64,000 nucleotides of DNA from Kwoniella bestiolae CBS 10118 (Eukaryota > Basidiomycota > Tremellomycetes > Tremellales > Cryptococcaceae). The notes under the pieces are model-generated. The model saw only the letters and a program-made list of their open reading frames with translations, was not told the DNA's origin and ran no database searches. Below are positions 8,681-19,533 of this stretch, piece after piece. Each line of letters starts with the position of its first letter. The first letter of the stretch is position 1. The stretch is taken from positions 1 through 64,000 of the forward strand of contig NC_089244.1 in the NCBI RefSeq assembly GCF_000512585.2, written 5' to 3'. Made by a program: the position numbers and the translations under genes.

Positions 8681-9832
8681 TGTTGCAGCTCTCACCATAG
8701 ACTGTCGCATCCTGTCGCAGGTGACCTCCCAGATGTGCAAGCTCTGCGATCCCCTGCGACACTGTGTTACAGACTGTACGGTGAACGCTGACTGTGAGAT
8801 GATCGGGTGCTGACCGGTACAGCCCATGCTGAAATTTGATCCCGTCACCCACCCCACCAGTGTACCGAGTGGGTGAAAATTAATTTCCATGCATACATCT
8901 CAAGTCCTACGCATGTACAAGGATTTTATGCTGACAGAGTAGCTTTCCCTCTACCAGATGATATAGGTTTGGTTGCTTGAATGCATGCGTGGAGGTCATC
9001 GGGAGGCTACTGGGTCACCACCGGCTAAGGGGTCAGGCTAAGGGGTCAGAGGTCCGAGTGAGTGAAAATAAATTCTCACTCATCACACATCACTCCCATG
9101 CATGTGAGACTATTTTATTCTGACTGACCGAGTCTCTCCCTACCAGGTAGCATACATTCTGTCCCACTCATACATACCTGGTCGACACTCTGGAGGATTT
9201 TCAGGCTGCCGGTCTAAGGGGTCAGATTTGATCCCGGGCTAAGGGGTCAGACCACCGAGTGAGTGGAAATAAATTCTCACTCATCACACATCACTCCCAT
9301 GCATGGCAGACTATTTTATCCTGGCTGACCGAGTCTCTCTCTACCAGGTGATATCCATTTGGTTGCTTGAATGCGTCGATGGAGGTCAACGGGAGCAGAC
9401 TTGGTCATTGACCCCTAAGGGGTCAAGTTAAGGGGTCGGACCACCGGGTGAGTGAAAATAAATTCTCATTCATCACACATCACTCCCATGCATATGGAAC
9501 TATTTTATCCTGGCGCTGACCGAGTCCTTCTCTACCAGATGACATAACTCCTATCACATACATGCTTGCATGGTCGGTAATCTGACGGATTTTCATCCAC
9601 CCAGATTTGATCCCGGGTTAAGGGGTCCGTCCAACCGGTCAAGGTGAAAATCTTTTTTCATCCATCCCACATCCCACCCAGCTCCATTTCGACTTCAGAT
9701 TCGGGATCGGCGCCCTCGGCTCTGCCAGATAGGCCTCTCAGATGCATGCATGAAAATTTCACCCCGACGGTCCCCCCCCAGGTCCGGTCCGAGGTGCCCC
9801 CCCACCCCCCCCCCCTCCCAATAACGGGCGTG
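8681..9832. repeat. Second, 5'-truncated copy of the cassette
   Basis: This segment repeats 6705-8634 nearly base for base, from TGT(T/C)GCAGCTCTCACC to AATAACGGGCGTG. It is shorter by about 778 bases, exactly two of the 389-bp units: copy 1 has three AB units, copy 2 has one. Differences are few, such as TCCTGGCTGACC for TCCTGCCTGACC near 9318 and the C-tract length. It lacks all three cassette genes. Half of one dyad plus the 6730-type and inverted dyads remain at its left edge. Confidence 0.92.
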
Positions 9833-9856
9833 TAACCCCCTAACCCCCCCTAACCC
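9833..9856. repeat. Internal telomeric tract 2, boundary with unique chromosome
   Basis: A short TAACCCCCTAACCCCCCC-type run separates the second cassette copy from single-copy chromosomal DNA, which begins at about 9857 (TGCTAGATC). It has the same orientation as the other two telomeric tracts. Confidence 0.9.
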
Positions 9857-10198
9857 TGCTAGATCATCGTGACACTCGCCCACATAATAGGTGGACGCGA
9901 TATGTTGTACAAGATTGGGCACGGAGAAGGGGTATAAGAAGGATGAGGACAAAGAGTTCACCGCTCACAACCCCTATCACCCGGTCATTCATTGACCAGG
10001 CTACTCAGACTCCGCTACGACGTTTATCTTCACACAAGTGGGTCACACGTATGCCGCATTACTTGTTGAGGCCACCACTGGTGCGAAGTCACACTATCTA
10101 TCGCATGTCACATATTTCTACTGAAATCTCCTTTCAAGGCTGCTACCATTAGTCCATCAGAGTCTTTGCCCTTCAGGTATCGCTTGATGCATGTATCG
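9857..10198. other. Gene-free stretch next to the telomeric cassette
   Basis: Single-copy sequence between the cassette and the 3' end of the first transporter gene. I see no gene, repeat or RNA in it. Confidence 0.5.
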
Positions 10199-12143
10199 TC
10201 ATTTGTTTACCAGTCCTACTTGCCAAGTGAGTAGACGATGTACACCTTCGCTCTATAGTGTCAACGGGCCTGGCACAATCTCACAAACAGTTAAACTCAC
10301 GGTCCATGCGGTGATGGTCAAACCGACAAGCTCCGCCATTATGATATACATGCCCCATTTGGAAGGTTTCCACCCGGGGAGAACGACATTGTTAGCGATC
10401 GCCGCGTCCCGTATCGCCGCTCGTTCTTTCTCCCCTTTGCGAAGTGAGCCAGCTAGCCATCGTTTGTCAAGCCAGTCGAAGAAGAAGCCGTAAAGGATTT
10501 GAAGCGATTTGTATGCCATCATCAGATAGATCACGTTGTTGTAGCTGTTGTTACCGGATCGATCTTGCTACTCGTCGAGACCATTCAGCAAAACAGTATG
10601 TTATTTGTGACCTGTGTACACTCACGATCGCTCCAGCTGCAACATCGAACACGATTATCCCGCCATTGCCGAACGCTTTCCATATACCAATAGCTGTGCC
10701 TAAGAGATTGACGTCTCCGATCATCACCGGGATAGAAGCAGAGAAAGGGAGCGCATAGGTCGACAGAGCAAACGATCCCAGAATGATCGGACCGAGGGGA
10801 TGGACCTTTGTCAACCCGATCAATCCAATAACGATGACATACATCATTGCTGTCCATGAGACTACGGCGGGGAGAGCATCTAGCTAGTACTACCAGCACA
10901 TTGAACGGTGCTATCTAAATCACTCACTGAAAAACATCCTCATTCCGAATCTATCGATGAACGCTCCAACTAACGGGATGAGAACGATCGGCGCAACGCT
11001 TTGAAGACTGGAATTATACCCAGCAGCAAGCTTGGAGGTTCCTCGAGTTTGGGTTTGAATGTCTGCCAAGTTGCTGCTATATACTCCGATCACAGATGTC
11101 TGGAAGATCTGTATACCTGCGAACAGCCAAAAGAACCGAGGACTGGAAGGTGTTAGCGAACAAACTTGGCTGTGCTACTTACATCTTTGATAAATTGTTG
11201 AATTCGATCACCTTCCTGAGAGCCCCTTCTTTCCTCGCGGCATCTTTTCCGAGAGGTGGTCGGTACTTCGATGGTACTCTTCTCTCAAAAGCCCAGTACA
11301 TGATGCAGATGATGAGGTTGGCAACGGTAGTGAATGCGGGAATCCTTTGAGGTAAGCTTTGATACGGCCAACAGTTACTCACCATAAAGCCCACCCCCAC
11401 CAGCCATTGATCATACTCATCGGTACGGCTGTACTTCTTGAGATAACAGATAGTACCCTACTCCACGCCAAATCTACGCCGATCACGAAAGCAAGATTGC
11501 TTCCTTTGAACCAATGCGTGTAAAGCTTGAGCTGGGCGGACTCGATGACTATATGTGAGCGGGTACGCTGACACAGACATGCTTACCCATTGATCCGAAA
11601 CCCATCAGCACCCGTCCGCCTACGACCATAGAGAATTTGGACGTGTTTGCTCCTGCTGCAGACACAATTGCGCCTACCATGATGAAAGTGCTGCAGATGA
11701 TCGAGGCACTAATGAAAGCCGAGTCAGCTTTTTTCGACGGAAAGATGCGACGTACTAAGTAGCACCCCAATAATCGATACCGAGGCCTCCGATGACTGGC
11801 AGGATCGTGTTGACCAAACTTGATGCAGAAGATATTGCGCCATATTGCGCATCTGCAGCACGATCAGTGACAACCGTAGCCGGTATGACTCACTTGTAAC
11901 GCCTAGTTCTTCCCGGAATGTCGATTTTAGAGGGCTGAGCGTGCTTTCGGAGAACGAAGAGCTGGTGTTGAAGAAGACGATCATGGAGAAAGCCATTAAA
12001 CGGTACCTGAGAGGTATTGCACGAGATGACGCTTGTACTTCTCGGTCATCTCGCGGAAGGCTCGGTAGTGGGACTTCATCTCTTGTTTTTTCATCTGTGT
12101 TTGGGTGGCCGATTAGGAGACCAGCATCAGCGTTATTGGACAT
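10199..12143 (-). CDS. MFS transporter, MFSD1-like
   Basis: This is a multi-exon integral membrane carrier. After a hydrophilic N-terminus (MSNNADAG) come the first helix RYRLMAFSMIVFF and the segment ESTLSPLKSTFREELGVT, then TM helices with SLVNTILPVIGGLGIDYWG, GRVLMGFGSMG and, in the C-terminal half, LIPLVGAFIDRFGMRMFF. This pattern resembles the MFSD1-like branch of the major facilitator superfamily more than sugar or drug carriers. The ATG at 12143 was chosen because the upstream in-frame codon is not ATG. The 3' end depends on a last 48-nt intron (GTGAGT...TTGACACTATAG) that leads to a stop at 10199; without it the stop is at 10253. The substrate is unknown. Confidence 0.72.
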
Positions 12144-12880
12144 GTTGGTAGTTCTCAATTGTGTGTCGCGAGAAAGAGAAGAAGATGCAACCTGTGCACA
12201 CCGACATTAAGTATCATCCACCACGAAGCCTTCGGGCTTGGCGTAAACATTCGGCCGGTTATCTGATACTCGGTGGAAAGGAGAGACGATGAGGAACCAC
12301 CTTTCCGCCCGATTGGAGTTAGCTTCCGGAAGCAAATCACTCAGAAACAATAGGTTCCGCACAGAAACGATGCCTTAGCTACCACAGTCTTTCCTTCTCC
12401 CGTTATGATCTGGTCTAAACGTTAGCGTCTTCCATCGGCCGGCCAGGAAACCGATTTATGCAGTTGTATGGCTGGCTGAAAAAATGTGGTCTCGGGAGAA
12501 AACCATAACGTTCGACCAAGCTAGATTATTTACAGACAGCAGACTGGATGCTAGTGGTGAAGACTCTCTAACCAATCAATAGGCCGACAACGGTATGGAC
12601 GATGAAAGTATCTCGGCGACAGCCGCTAAAAGATGGAATGGCGACGAAATAACATGTCAGGTGGGGAGGATCGTAAACGTGTGAGAGGATTAATCATTCG
12701 CACTAACACAGACGAGATGTAATGACTCCGCTTATCACGCCATTTGTGCTTATGATCACGACGGGATTTGATCTTTTTGTCGTCTACACGACGTCAACCC
12801 TTCCAGATTGTTCATAACAACCAGCTTTCTGCAATATGAAAAATCACAGACATGTTTGACGATATCGACGGATAGACACC
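12144..12880. other. Divergent intergenic region
   Basis: It separates the minus-strand MFS gene from the plus-strand dioxygenase gene and should hold both promoters. No further gene or repeat was recognised. Confidence 0.4.
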
Positions 12881-14621
12881 ATGCCGGTTGCCGCTCCATC
12901 AGTAGCACACTCTTTCCGATCTCCACCCCCAAAGCACAACCTCACTTCAGGCCAGCATGAACCCGACGAGTCCTTGATCCAGCCATACAGCGTTTTCCCC
13001 AAAGTAGTCACTGGTCCCACCGTTTGGAACAAGGAGGACTTGTCAAAGAATGAGAGCTTGTGGAAGGAGGCTTGGTCCGCCGAGCAAGTCAAGGAGTTAG
13101 AAGAATCATATGAGCAGTTCTTGGGAACTGGACTGGACTTGCCCTACATCACTCAAGTACGTACGGCATGTGTCCATTGTCGCGCGACTGTGAGCTGAAG
13201 TCAGGCCCGTCTTAGGACACATTCCCGTTGTCATCTTCGGTGACTTCGTTCCTACTCAGAATAAGAGAAAAATTGATAAACGGAATCGGGTTCACTTTAA
13301 TTCAGGGACTGCCCGTCACTGATTGGGCGATCCACAAGTCTGCTTCTATCTGTCTAGCTATAGGGACTGTTCTAGGTGTCACGGTTAGTCAGAACAGGAA
13401 AGGTCATATCTTGGGTCACGTCAAGGTGAGCTAGATGAACCTCTCCTTCTCAATCGCAAACAAATCATCTTTTCCTTGCCTTACTCTTCTACCGTAGGAT
13501 GCTCATCATCTGTCGTTGTCTTTGATTGTATTCATACTTTTTATCGCTGACAAACTGACCCAATGCAGGACCTAGGGAATGATCCTACCCAGATCCACAA
13601 AGTGCGTATCTATTCCACCGCTGCTCGACAATTCTTCCATACGGACGCAGCGGACATCGTGGGCCTGCTGTGTCTCGCCAAAGCCAAGGAAGGTGGAGAA
13701 AGTGATGTCGTCTCGGCACATCACCTATGGAATACATTACAAAAAGAACGACCGGACGTTGCGGAACTGTTGACGAAGCCAGACTGGTACTTTGATAGGA
13801 AGGGTGAGACGTCGCAAGGACAGAAGGAATGGATCAAAAAAGCTGTACGCTGCTTCTCTATCGCATCTCACACACTCCTGTCGCTTTTTTGTCGGCATCT
13901 TGTCTCCGTGCGCTTCGTCATCTGGGAGGTTCACATCATGGAGTGAGTTCTGACTGTTTTATTATCACCTTGTGTTGCAGGTTTTCTACTGGCATCATGG
14001 AAGATTAATCTCTCATTACGATCCCTACTACGTTAAATCGAGTAGGTGGTCGGTTTTCTCGAGACCTCTTGATTAGATCTAATACCCTTTCTTTGATGGC
14101 TGCTGCACTAGTCACAAGGCATGTCGAAGCAGGTCACATCCCAGGACATTCGGAAGCCCAGCTTGAAGCTATACAAGTGTTAGAAGACACCGCTCAAAGA
14201 TTAGCTTTACACATGGTTCTCGCAGTTGGGGATATTCAATTTGTAGCCGACAGTGAGTACATTGCGCGATCCACTGTCTCAAGAGGTGGCCCATGATCGT
14301 ACATCGGTCACAACATTAACAAACGCTCATCGCATAGCTCATGTGTTCCACGCAAGGACGGCATACGTCGACTACCCACCTCCACAACCAAGGCGCCATC
14401 TACTACGATTGTGGTTGGCTACACCCACGTCGGAGGGAGGATGGGAACGACCTTACCCCGATAATGGTAGTCGCAAGCGTGGTGGGATTCAAGTGAGTAG
14501 CTCTCAGCCTGGCATCAAGTTGAATTGTATTTTCTGAGATGCGGAGTGAATACTGTACGTGCTGATCACCAATGCGTAGGTCAACGATCAGCCCGAAACG
14601 TGCCCATTAGATGCAGAATAA
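12881..14621 (+). CDS. TauD/TfdA-family 2-oxoglutarate/Fe(II) dioxygenase
   Basis: About six exons encode a clavaminate-synthase-like fold protein. The N-terminal segment (PTVWNKEDLSKNESLWKEAW, then ELEESYEQFLGTG) is typical of fungal TauD-like enzymes. The HxD iron ligands are seen in QFFHTDAADIVGLLCL, the distal His in HVFHARTAYVDYPPP and the 2-oxoglutarate Arg in RRHLLRLWLATP. The protein ends in ...NDQPETCPLDAE before TAA at 14619-14621. Such enzymes hydroxylate or cleave small organic acids or sulfonates; the substrate cannot be read from sequence. A short relic of a different 2OG oxygenase lies about 360 bp downstream. Confidence 0.85.
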
Positions 14622-15517
14622 GAATCTAGCTCATCGTCAATCGACTGGGTCTGCTGCGTGATATTTTCACGAGATGTATACTGGTCGGGAACGATGCAAG
14701 ACGCAAAGCGAACAAAAGAGATATACCTTGACTAATGACGCCCGTACCATCAGCAAATCAATGGCCACCATCCTCGTGCGCGTTACCCACAAGTGGTGGT
14801 GTCCCAACATGCTTGGGTATGTCCTTGAGAGCTCAGAGGTTAAGAACTTTGTTTAAGGGAAGTGCAGGCATTCAGGATGGCTTACCATTTCCACAGCCGT
14901 GGAATCGACCTTACATCGGAAGGAACCCCTTATACATGCTATCTGTACTATCCAGTCATGCGGTATCCGACGTCGCAACAACTTAACAAATTTGCCGTAT
15001 ACACCTTTCTTGAGTAGCCCTTCACGCTGAATAGAAGTTTTGTCAACAGTCTTGTCTTTCTAAGCGTGGTGGAACAAGTACAGATGGGTCCAACATGACC
15101 TCTCAGCTGGAATCAAATACTTTGAACCAAAACTGGCCGTGAAGTGTTAAAATCCAGTGCCTTGGTGAATGACCACCACGATATATGTCAACGACTGCTG
15201 ATATGAGAGCCGACTTCGTATCTTCGCGACTCACTGACGAGTACAAGTGCACCATAACTCATGAAGATTGACAAGATCAATATGTACATTGACGCACAGT
15301 GCGTGGTTGATGGTGAGTGTGATAGTGCTGCGACCGTTCTTTGCATCTCAAAGGCGACTCATAAGCGTGCATGAGGTGGTATTCACATGAATTCATCCTG
15401 AAGCTTCTCTTTCTCAAGCTTCGGTCTTGCCGGTGATTATACAAAAGCATCACCAGTCTCACTCCTTTGTCAGACGCGATCCAAAAGCCTAACAATGATA
15501 TGTGCTCTATACATGCC
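14622..15517. other. Gene-free stretch with an oxygenase relic
   Basis: Apart from the relic at 14981-15036 I see no coding sequence of any size. The many short open frames are unrelated to known proteins. Confidence 0.4.
14981..15036 (-). pseudogene. Relic of an isopenicillin-N-synthase-like oxygenase (C-terminal fragment)
   Basis: The minus strand reads IQREGLLKKGVYGKFVKLL. This matches the segment IQREGLLKKGVYGEFAKLL of the intact oxygenase at 22602-24191 and is alike at the DNA level over about 55 bases. No flanking homology to the rest of that gene is visible, so this is a remnant of a lost paralogue or a small duplication. Confidence 0.55.
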
Positions 15518-16868
15518 CTAATCTTCCAGGGGCAATTGTCTAGCAGCTACCGAAGAAACGTGACTGCCATCAGAGTATTTGACTCTCGGCATGGGGACGT
15601 TGCTGACGTTGAGGGAGAACAAGTCAGGTCGGGAGCTGTGAGTGCTAAGATTAGCTTTAACAGCAACCACCTCCCCATTGCAAGTGACCGAACAGCTCAC
15701 TAGTGTCCGATACAGTCCGCCATTTGTTTGTGTCTGTGAATATCATCCAGATCGACATCGGCGATGACGACCTCTTCGGAGAATTGATCTTTTGATTTGG
15801 CGAGGACAGCCCCACTTGGCGCATAGATAGCTGTGAATCCACCTCCTTCGATAGGAGTAGCAGCAGGTCCTCCCAAAGCAGTGGGTACTTTCATTATGGC
15901 TGAACCCTCTTTAGAAATGGTAGCAGAGCATACCATGGCGAAACAGCCACCTTCTACAGCGACGGATCGAGTCATAACGTCGCCTGAAATCTCGGCACTA
16001 CTGGACATCGGCACCCCAGGTCCAGCAGGGGACACTGAATAACAGAATCGATTAACATCTTCAACACAAGTCTTTGTTTCAACTGGAACTTACGGTATGG
16101 CCAGGAAGCAACATGTACTTGGACACCTTGATTATAATGATGATATTTGAGGAGTGGCTGGAAATGCTCCCAACAATTGAGAGCCCCAATTGTGACGTCT
16201 CTCTCGGTGGAGATACAAGTCTGGGTGTCCTCGGCTAAGAAAAGCATGAGCTCATCAAAATTGTCCGGGAGAAGGCGATCCCCGACACTTTCTTGGAAAA
16301 CTTACCTTGACCTTCACCGTAGAGGTATCGCTCAACGTGGGTAGGCTTGAGCTTTCTTCTGTGGTGTACAACATCGCCTTTAGGGTTGATGAATGACTGA
16401 GCCAGGTAAAGAGTAGAGCCTACTCTTTCGGAGAATCCCACGACGGCCCTGAGCGAAAGGGAGCTTAGCATCACATCCGACTTTCGACAGCCGGAAACTG
16501 GACACTTACCAAATACCAGCATCTCTGACCGCTCTTCGGATCTGGTTATACTCGGGCGACCCGACAATCATTGAATTTTTCTGATAGGCGAGGACGAAGT
16601 CTTGATCTGGTGGAGAATTGTAAATTTGGAAGGGGAACCCGGGGATAAATACTTCCTGTAAGTTAAACAATGTCAGATCTATTCATGGTCGTCAACCACC
16701 GTGTGAGCTTGCACCTACTGGGAAACCAAGGATCTCGACACCCTTCTCACCGGCCTCCTTGATGATAGCGCAAGTCTTGTCAACACCGGCTTGGAGGTCA
16801 AGCCAAGCTGATTCCGCTTGGACGGCCCCGATTCGAATAGTTTCTTGGGTATTTTTGGTGTTGGTCAT
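15518..16868 (-). CDS. Nitrilase (carbon-nitrogen hydrolase family)
   Basis: This multi-exon nitrilase-superfamily protein hydrolyses nitriles to acids or amides. The catalytic triad is visible: Glu in FPEVFIPGFPFQIYN, Lys in HHRRKLKPTHVERY and Cys in GALNCWEHFQPL. The start MTNTKNTQETIRIGAVQAES is conventional. A final 65-nt intron (GTGAGC...CTCACAG) joins ADCIGHY to SRPDLFSLNV and a stop at 15518. The motifs fit the aliphatic nitrilase/cyanide hydratase branch. It diverges from the sugar porter at 17620, so the two may share control elements. Confidence 0.9.
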
Positions 16869-17619
16869 CTCGAAACGCGCAGTTTAAGCTTGAATTGAAG
16901 TAATTGTAGTTGGGAAGATGAGGAATACTGATAGACACGCGCTTTCTCTTTTATACGATGAAGACGGACAAGATGAGCTTACTGCCAACTACGAGCCCCC
17001 TTAACGGGCATGACTTCCGTTGTTCAAGAAGACTTGAGAAAACGGAAAAGCCAGGCGAAAAGGAAATTGTATTTTGTCGGAACCTCGCTCCATGATACTC
17101 CCAGTAAATCGGCCGCCCAATCTGGATACATTGTAGTGGAAGTAATTCCGTCAGGTGTGCATGAATGCGATTGGCGTGGGTGATCGAGAGCTTGGATCTG
17201 AAGAACACCTATGCAATCGGCCTCTTACCATGGACAGCGGAAAAATCGGCCGTGTTCTTCAGCGATGAAAGTCAATTCTTCCGCTTGAGGATCGTGATGG
17301 GAGACGACTCCGTTTCAGGTACAGTGGTACAAAAAAAACGTGTGTTACGGAACCATTATCCGTAGTGCGGTGATCGAGCTTCGATTCAATATGACGGAAT
17401 TGTGGTCCGTTTTCATAACACCAAGTAGTGTGCAAATACTATTGGTCAAGCGCAGTCGATAGGCTCGAACTCGATGCGGAAAAGCATTCCTTTTCATCAA
17501 TTCACTGGCCTGCGATATGAATTTGGATAAGATGATCTCGAAAGGTATAAAAGACGGCGACGCAGACATGACACCCCGAATGATAATATCATTACTTGTC
17601 AACAACCATCACCATAGAA
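16869..17619. other. Divergent promoter region, nitrilase / sugar porter
   Basis: About 750 bases separate the two start codons. No gene is seen, and no regulatory motif stands out clearly enough to call. Confidence 0.4.
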
Positions 17620-19428
17620 ATGACCAACGCCTACAACCAGATCGTGCTCATGGCGGTGTCCGTCGGCTCATTCAATTACGGTTTGAGTTTTGGTGTGGCC
17701 TCCGCTATCATCGGTCTCGAGGGATTCCTCGACTACTTCAGCCTTCACCTTGCAGGTGAAAACGCATCCTACGCCAGCTCAATGCAAGGCGGTGAGTCTC
17801 AGCACCAAAATTATCACGGTGATGGGTTTTCACTCATTTCACTGATGTCCCAACGACAGCGTTTACTGGACTTTTCTTTGCGGGTGGTTTCTTCGGCAGT
17901 TTCTTCTTCGCATGGCTGGCCGACAAGATTGGAAGAAAGCGTGCTCTCGGTATTATGAGTATTGTAGCTCTGATTGGCAGTATCATCTCTGCTGTCTCTG
18001 TCCATATTGGAATGCTCATTGCCGGTCGGATAATCACAGGTCTTGCGTGAGTGCAGAGAGGTCAGAAGGATATCGGAAAAGCTCACCATCGACATTCAAT
18101 ATAGATCCGGTGGAATGAACGTTATCCCTCCCATGTTCCAATCGGAAGTCTCTGTTGCAGAGCACAGAGGTCAAAATGTCGGTCTACATGGCTTTATGTT
18201 TGTCGCTGGTTTAGCCACAGCCAATTGGGCTGGACTTGGAGCCGTCTTCAGCTCGAACATGGCCCTACAATGGCGACTGTTGCTTGCTCTACAAGCTGTA
18301 CCCTCTATCCTTCTTCTTGTGCTCGGCGTCTGGCTTCCGGAGACTCCTAGATGGTTAATCTTAAACGGCCGACCAGATGAAGCATTGATCACACTCAAGA
18401 AGCTACACGACGATGGGTCGGATGCGGAACATCAACGAGCATTGGATGAACAAAGCGAAATTGTAAGACAGATCGAGCTAGACTCCCGACATGATACATC
18501 CTGGAGTGCACTGTTTGCTCGTCCTAGCACTCGTCGAAGGATACTTTTAGGGATATTCGTCATGTTCTTCCAACAAAGTACAGGCCAAAACGTTTTATAC
18601 GGTCTGCAAATCAACAGTCTCAATTCTCTCGGTCTTATCGGTTGGAAAGCTTCTTTGATAATCAGCTGTTATGTAACTTGGGCCGCCGTCTTGAACTTTG
18701 TTGGCGCGGCTTTGCTCGATCGAGTTGGGAGGAGAACAATGATGCTTATTGGTCTAGTGAGTATCTCCTTCCTGTTTCCGCCTGACTCTGAAAGCTGACA
18801 GAAGTGACCGTCATTAGGTTGGCACCACCGTCGCCGATGCGATACACACTCCTTTGGCAATCACTTATGGTGGAGGCACAAACAAAGCTGGTGCGGGTGC
18901 TGCAGTAGCGTTTTTGTTCTTGTTCATAACCTTCTTCGCTCCCTGCATCGATGTCAGTATGTGAAAAATTTCCATAACGTTGCCAGGCAAACTGTTGATC
19001 GCGATCTCACTTCACCTTAGCCTCTTACGTATATGGTGCTGAAATCTTCCCCACATACATGCGAGCAAGAGGGCTCGCGGTTACCATCGCCACCTATTTT
19101 GCTTTTGGGGCCGTGTACATTGCCACTAGTAACGTGGCTAGCACCACCATCGGTGCCAAATACAATATCAGTGAGTCAGTCATTCACCACGTTATACTGT
19201 ATCTGCTCGACTGACGTCGGTTCAGTCTTCATAAGTTTATCCGCCATCAATTTTGCAGTGGCCTATTATATTCTTCCAGAGACTAAAGGTCTCAGTCTGG
19301 AAGAGATGGGTATCCTATTCGGCGAGAAAGGCGAAGTGGCTCATAGAGAAAACGGACCTGTTGGGGCTGATGATCATAAGATCGGGACCATCAACGTCAA
19401 CGTGGAGCCAGCCCGTGAAGAGAAATAG
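17620..19428 (+). CDS. Sugar-porter family MFS transporter
   Basis: About six exons encode a 12-helix hexose-type transporter of the plasma membrane. Family signatures appear in order: ADKIGRKRA after helix 2, AGRIITGLA, PETPRWLILNGR before the central loop, QQSTGQNVLYG in helix 7, LDRVGRRTMML, EIFPTYMRARG and the C-terminal PETKGLSLEEMG. The start ATG at 17620 (MTNAYNQIVL) follows a good leader; upstream in-frame codons are not ATG. The C-terminal tail after LSLEEMGILFGEKGEV is hydrophilic. The substrate is a sugar or sugar-like compound that cannot be specified. Confidence 0.88.
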
Positions 19429-19533
19429 TCAGGTGATGATGTTCATCCTGACGGCGTACCGGTGGCCTCCAGCCTATCACAAGAGGCATTTGGGAAGTTG
19501 AAGCGAGGCTTAGTGGAGGGATTCATACGTGAT

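Noticed and set aside
8446..9835. Pro-rich open frames next to the C-tracts in both cassette copies
   Set aside because: They are produced by homopolymer C and telomeric sequence and differ in frame between copies because the C-tract length differs.
1..9858. Non-LTR telomeric retrotransposon (Cnl1-type) or TLH/Y' helicase element
   Set aside because: No reverse transcriptase, endonuclease or helicase motif was found in any frame, although the layout is similar. A non-autonomous derivative cannot be excluded.
17814..18037. Minus-strand Pro/Lys-rich frames opposite the sugar porter
   Set aside because: They are antisense to the conserved GRK motif exon of the transporter.
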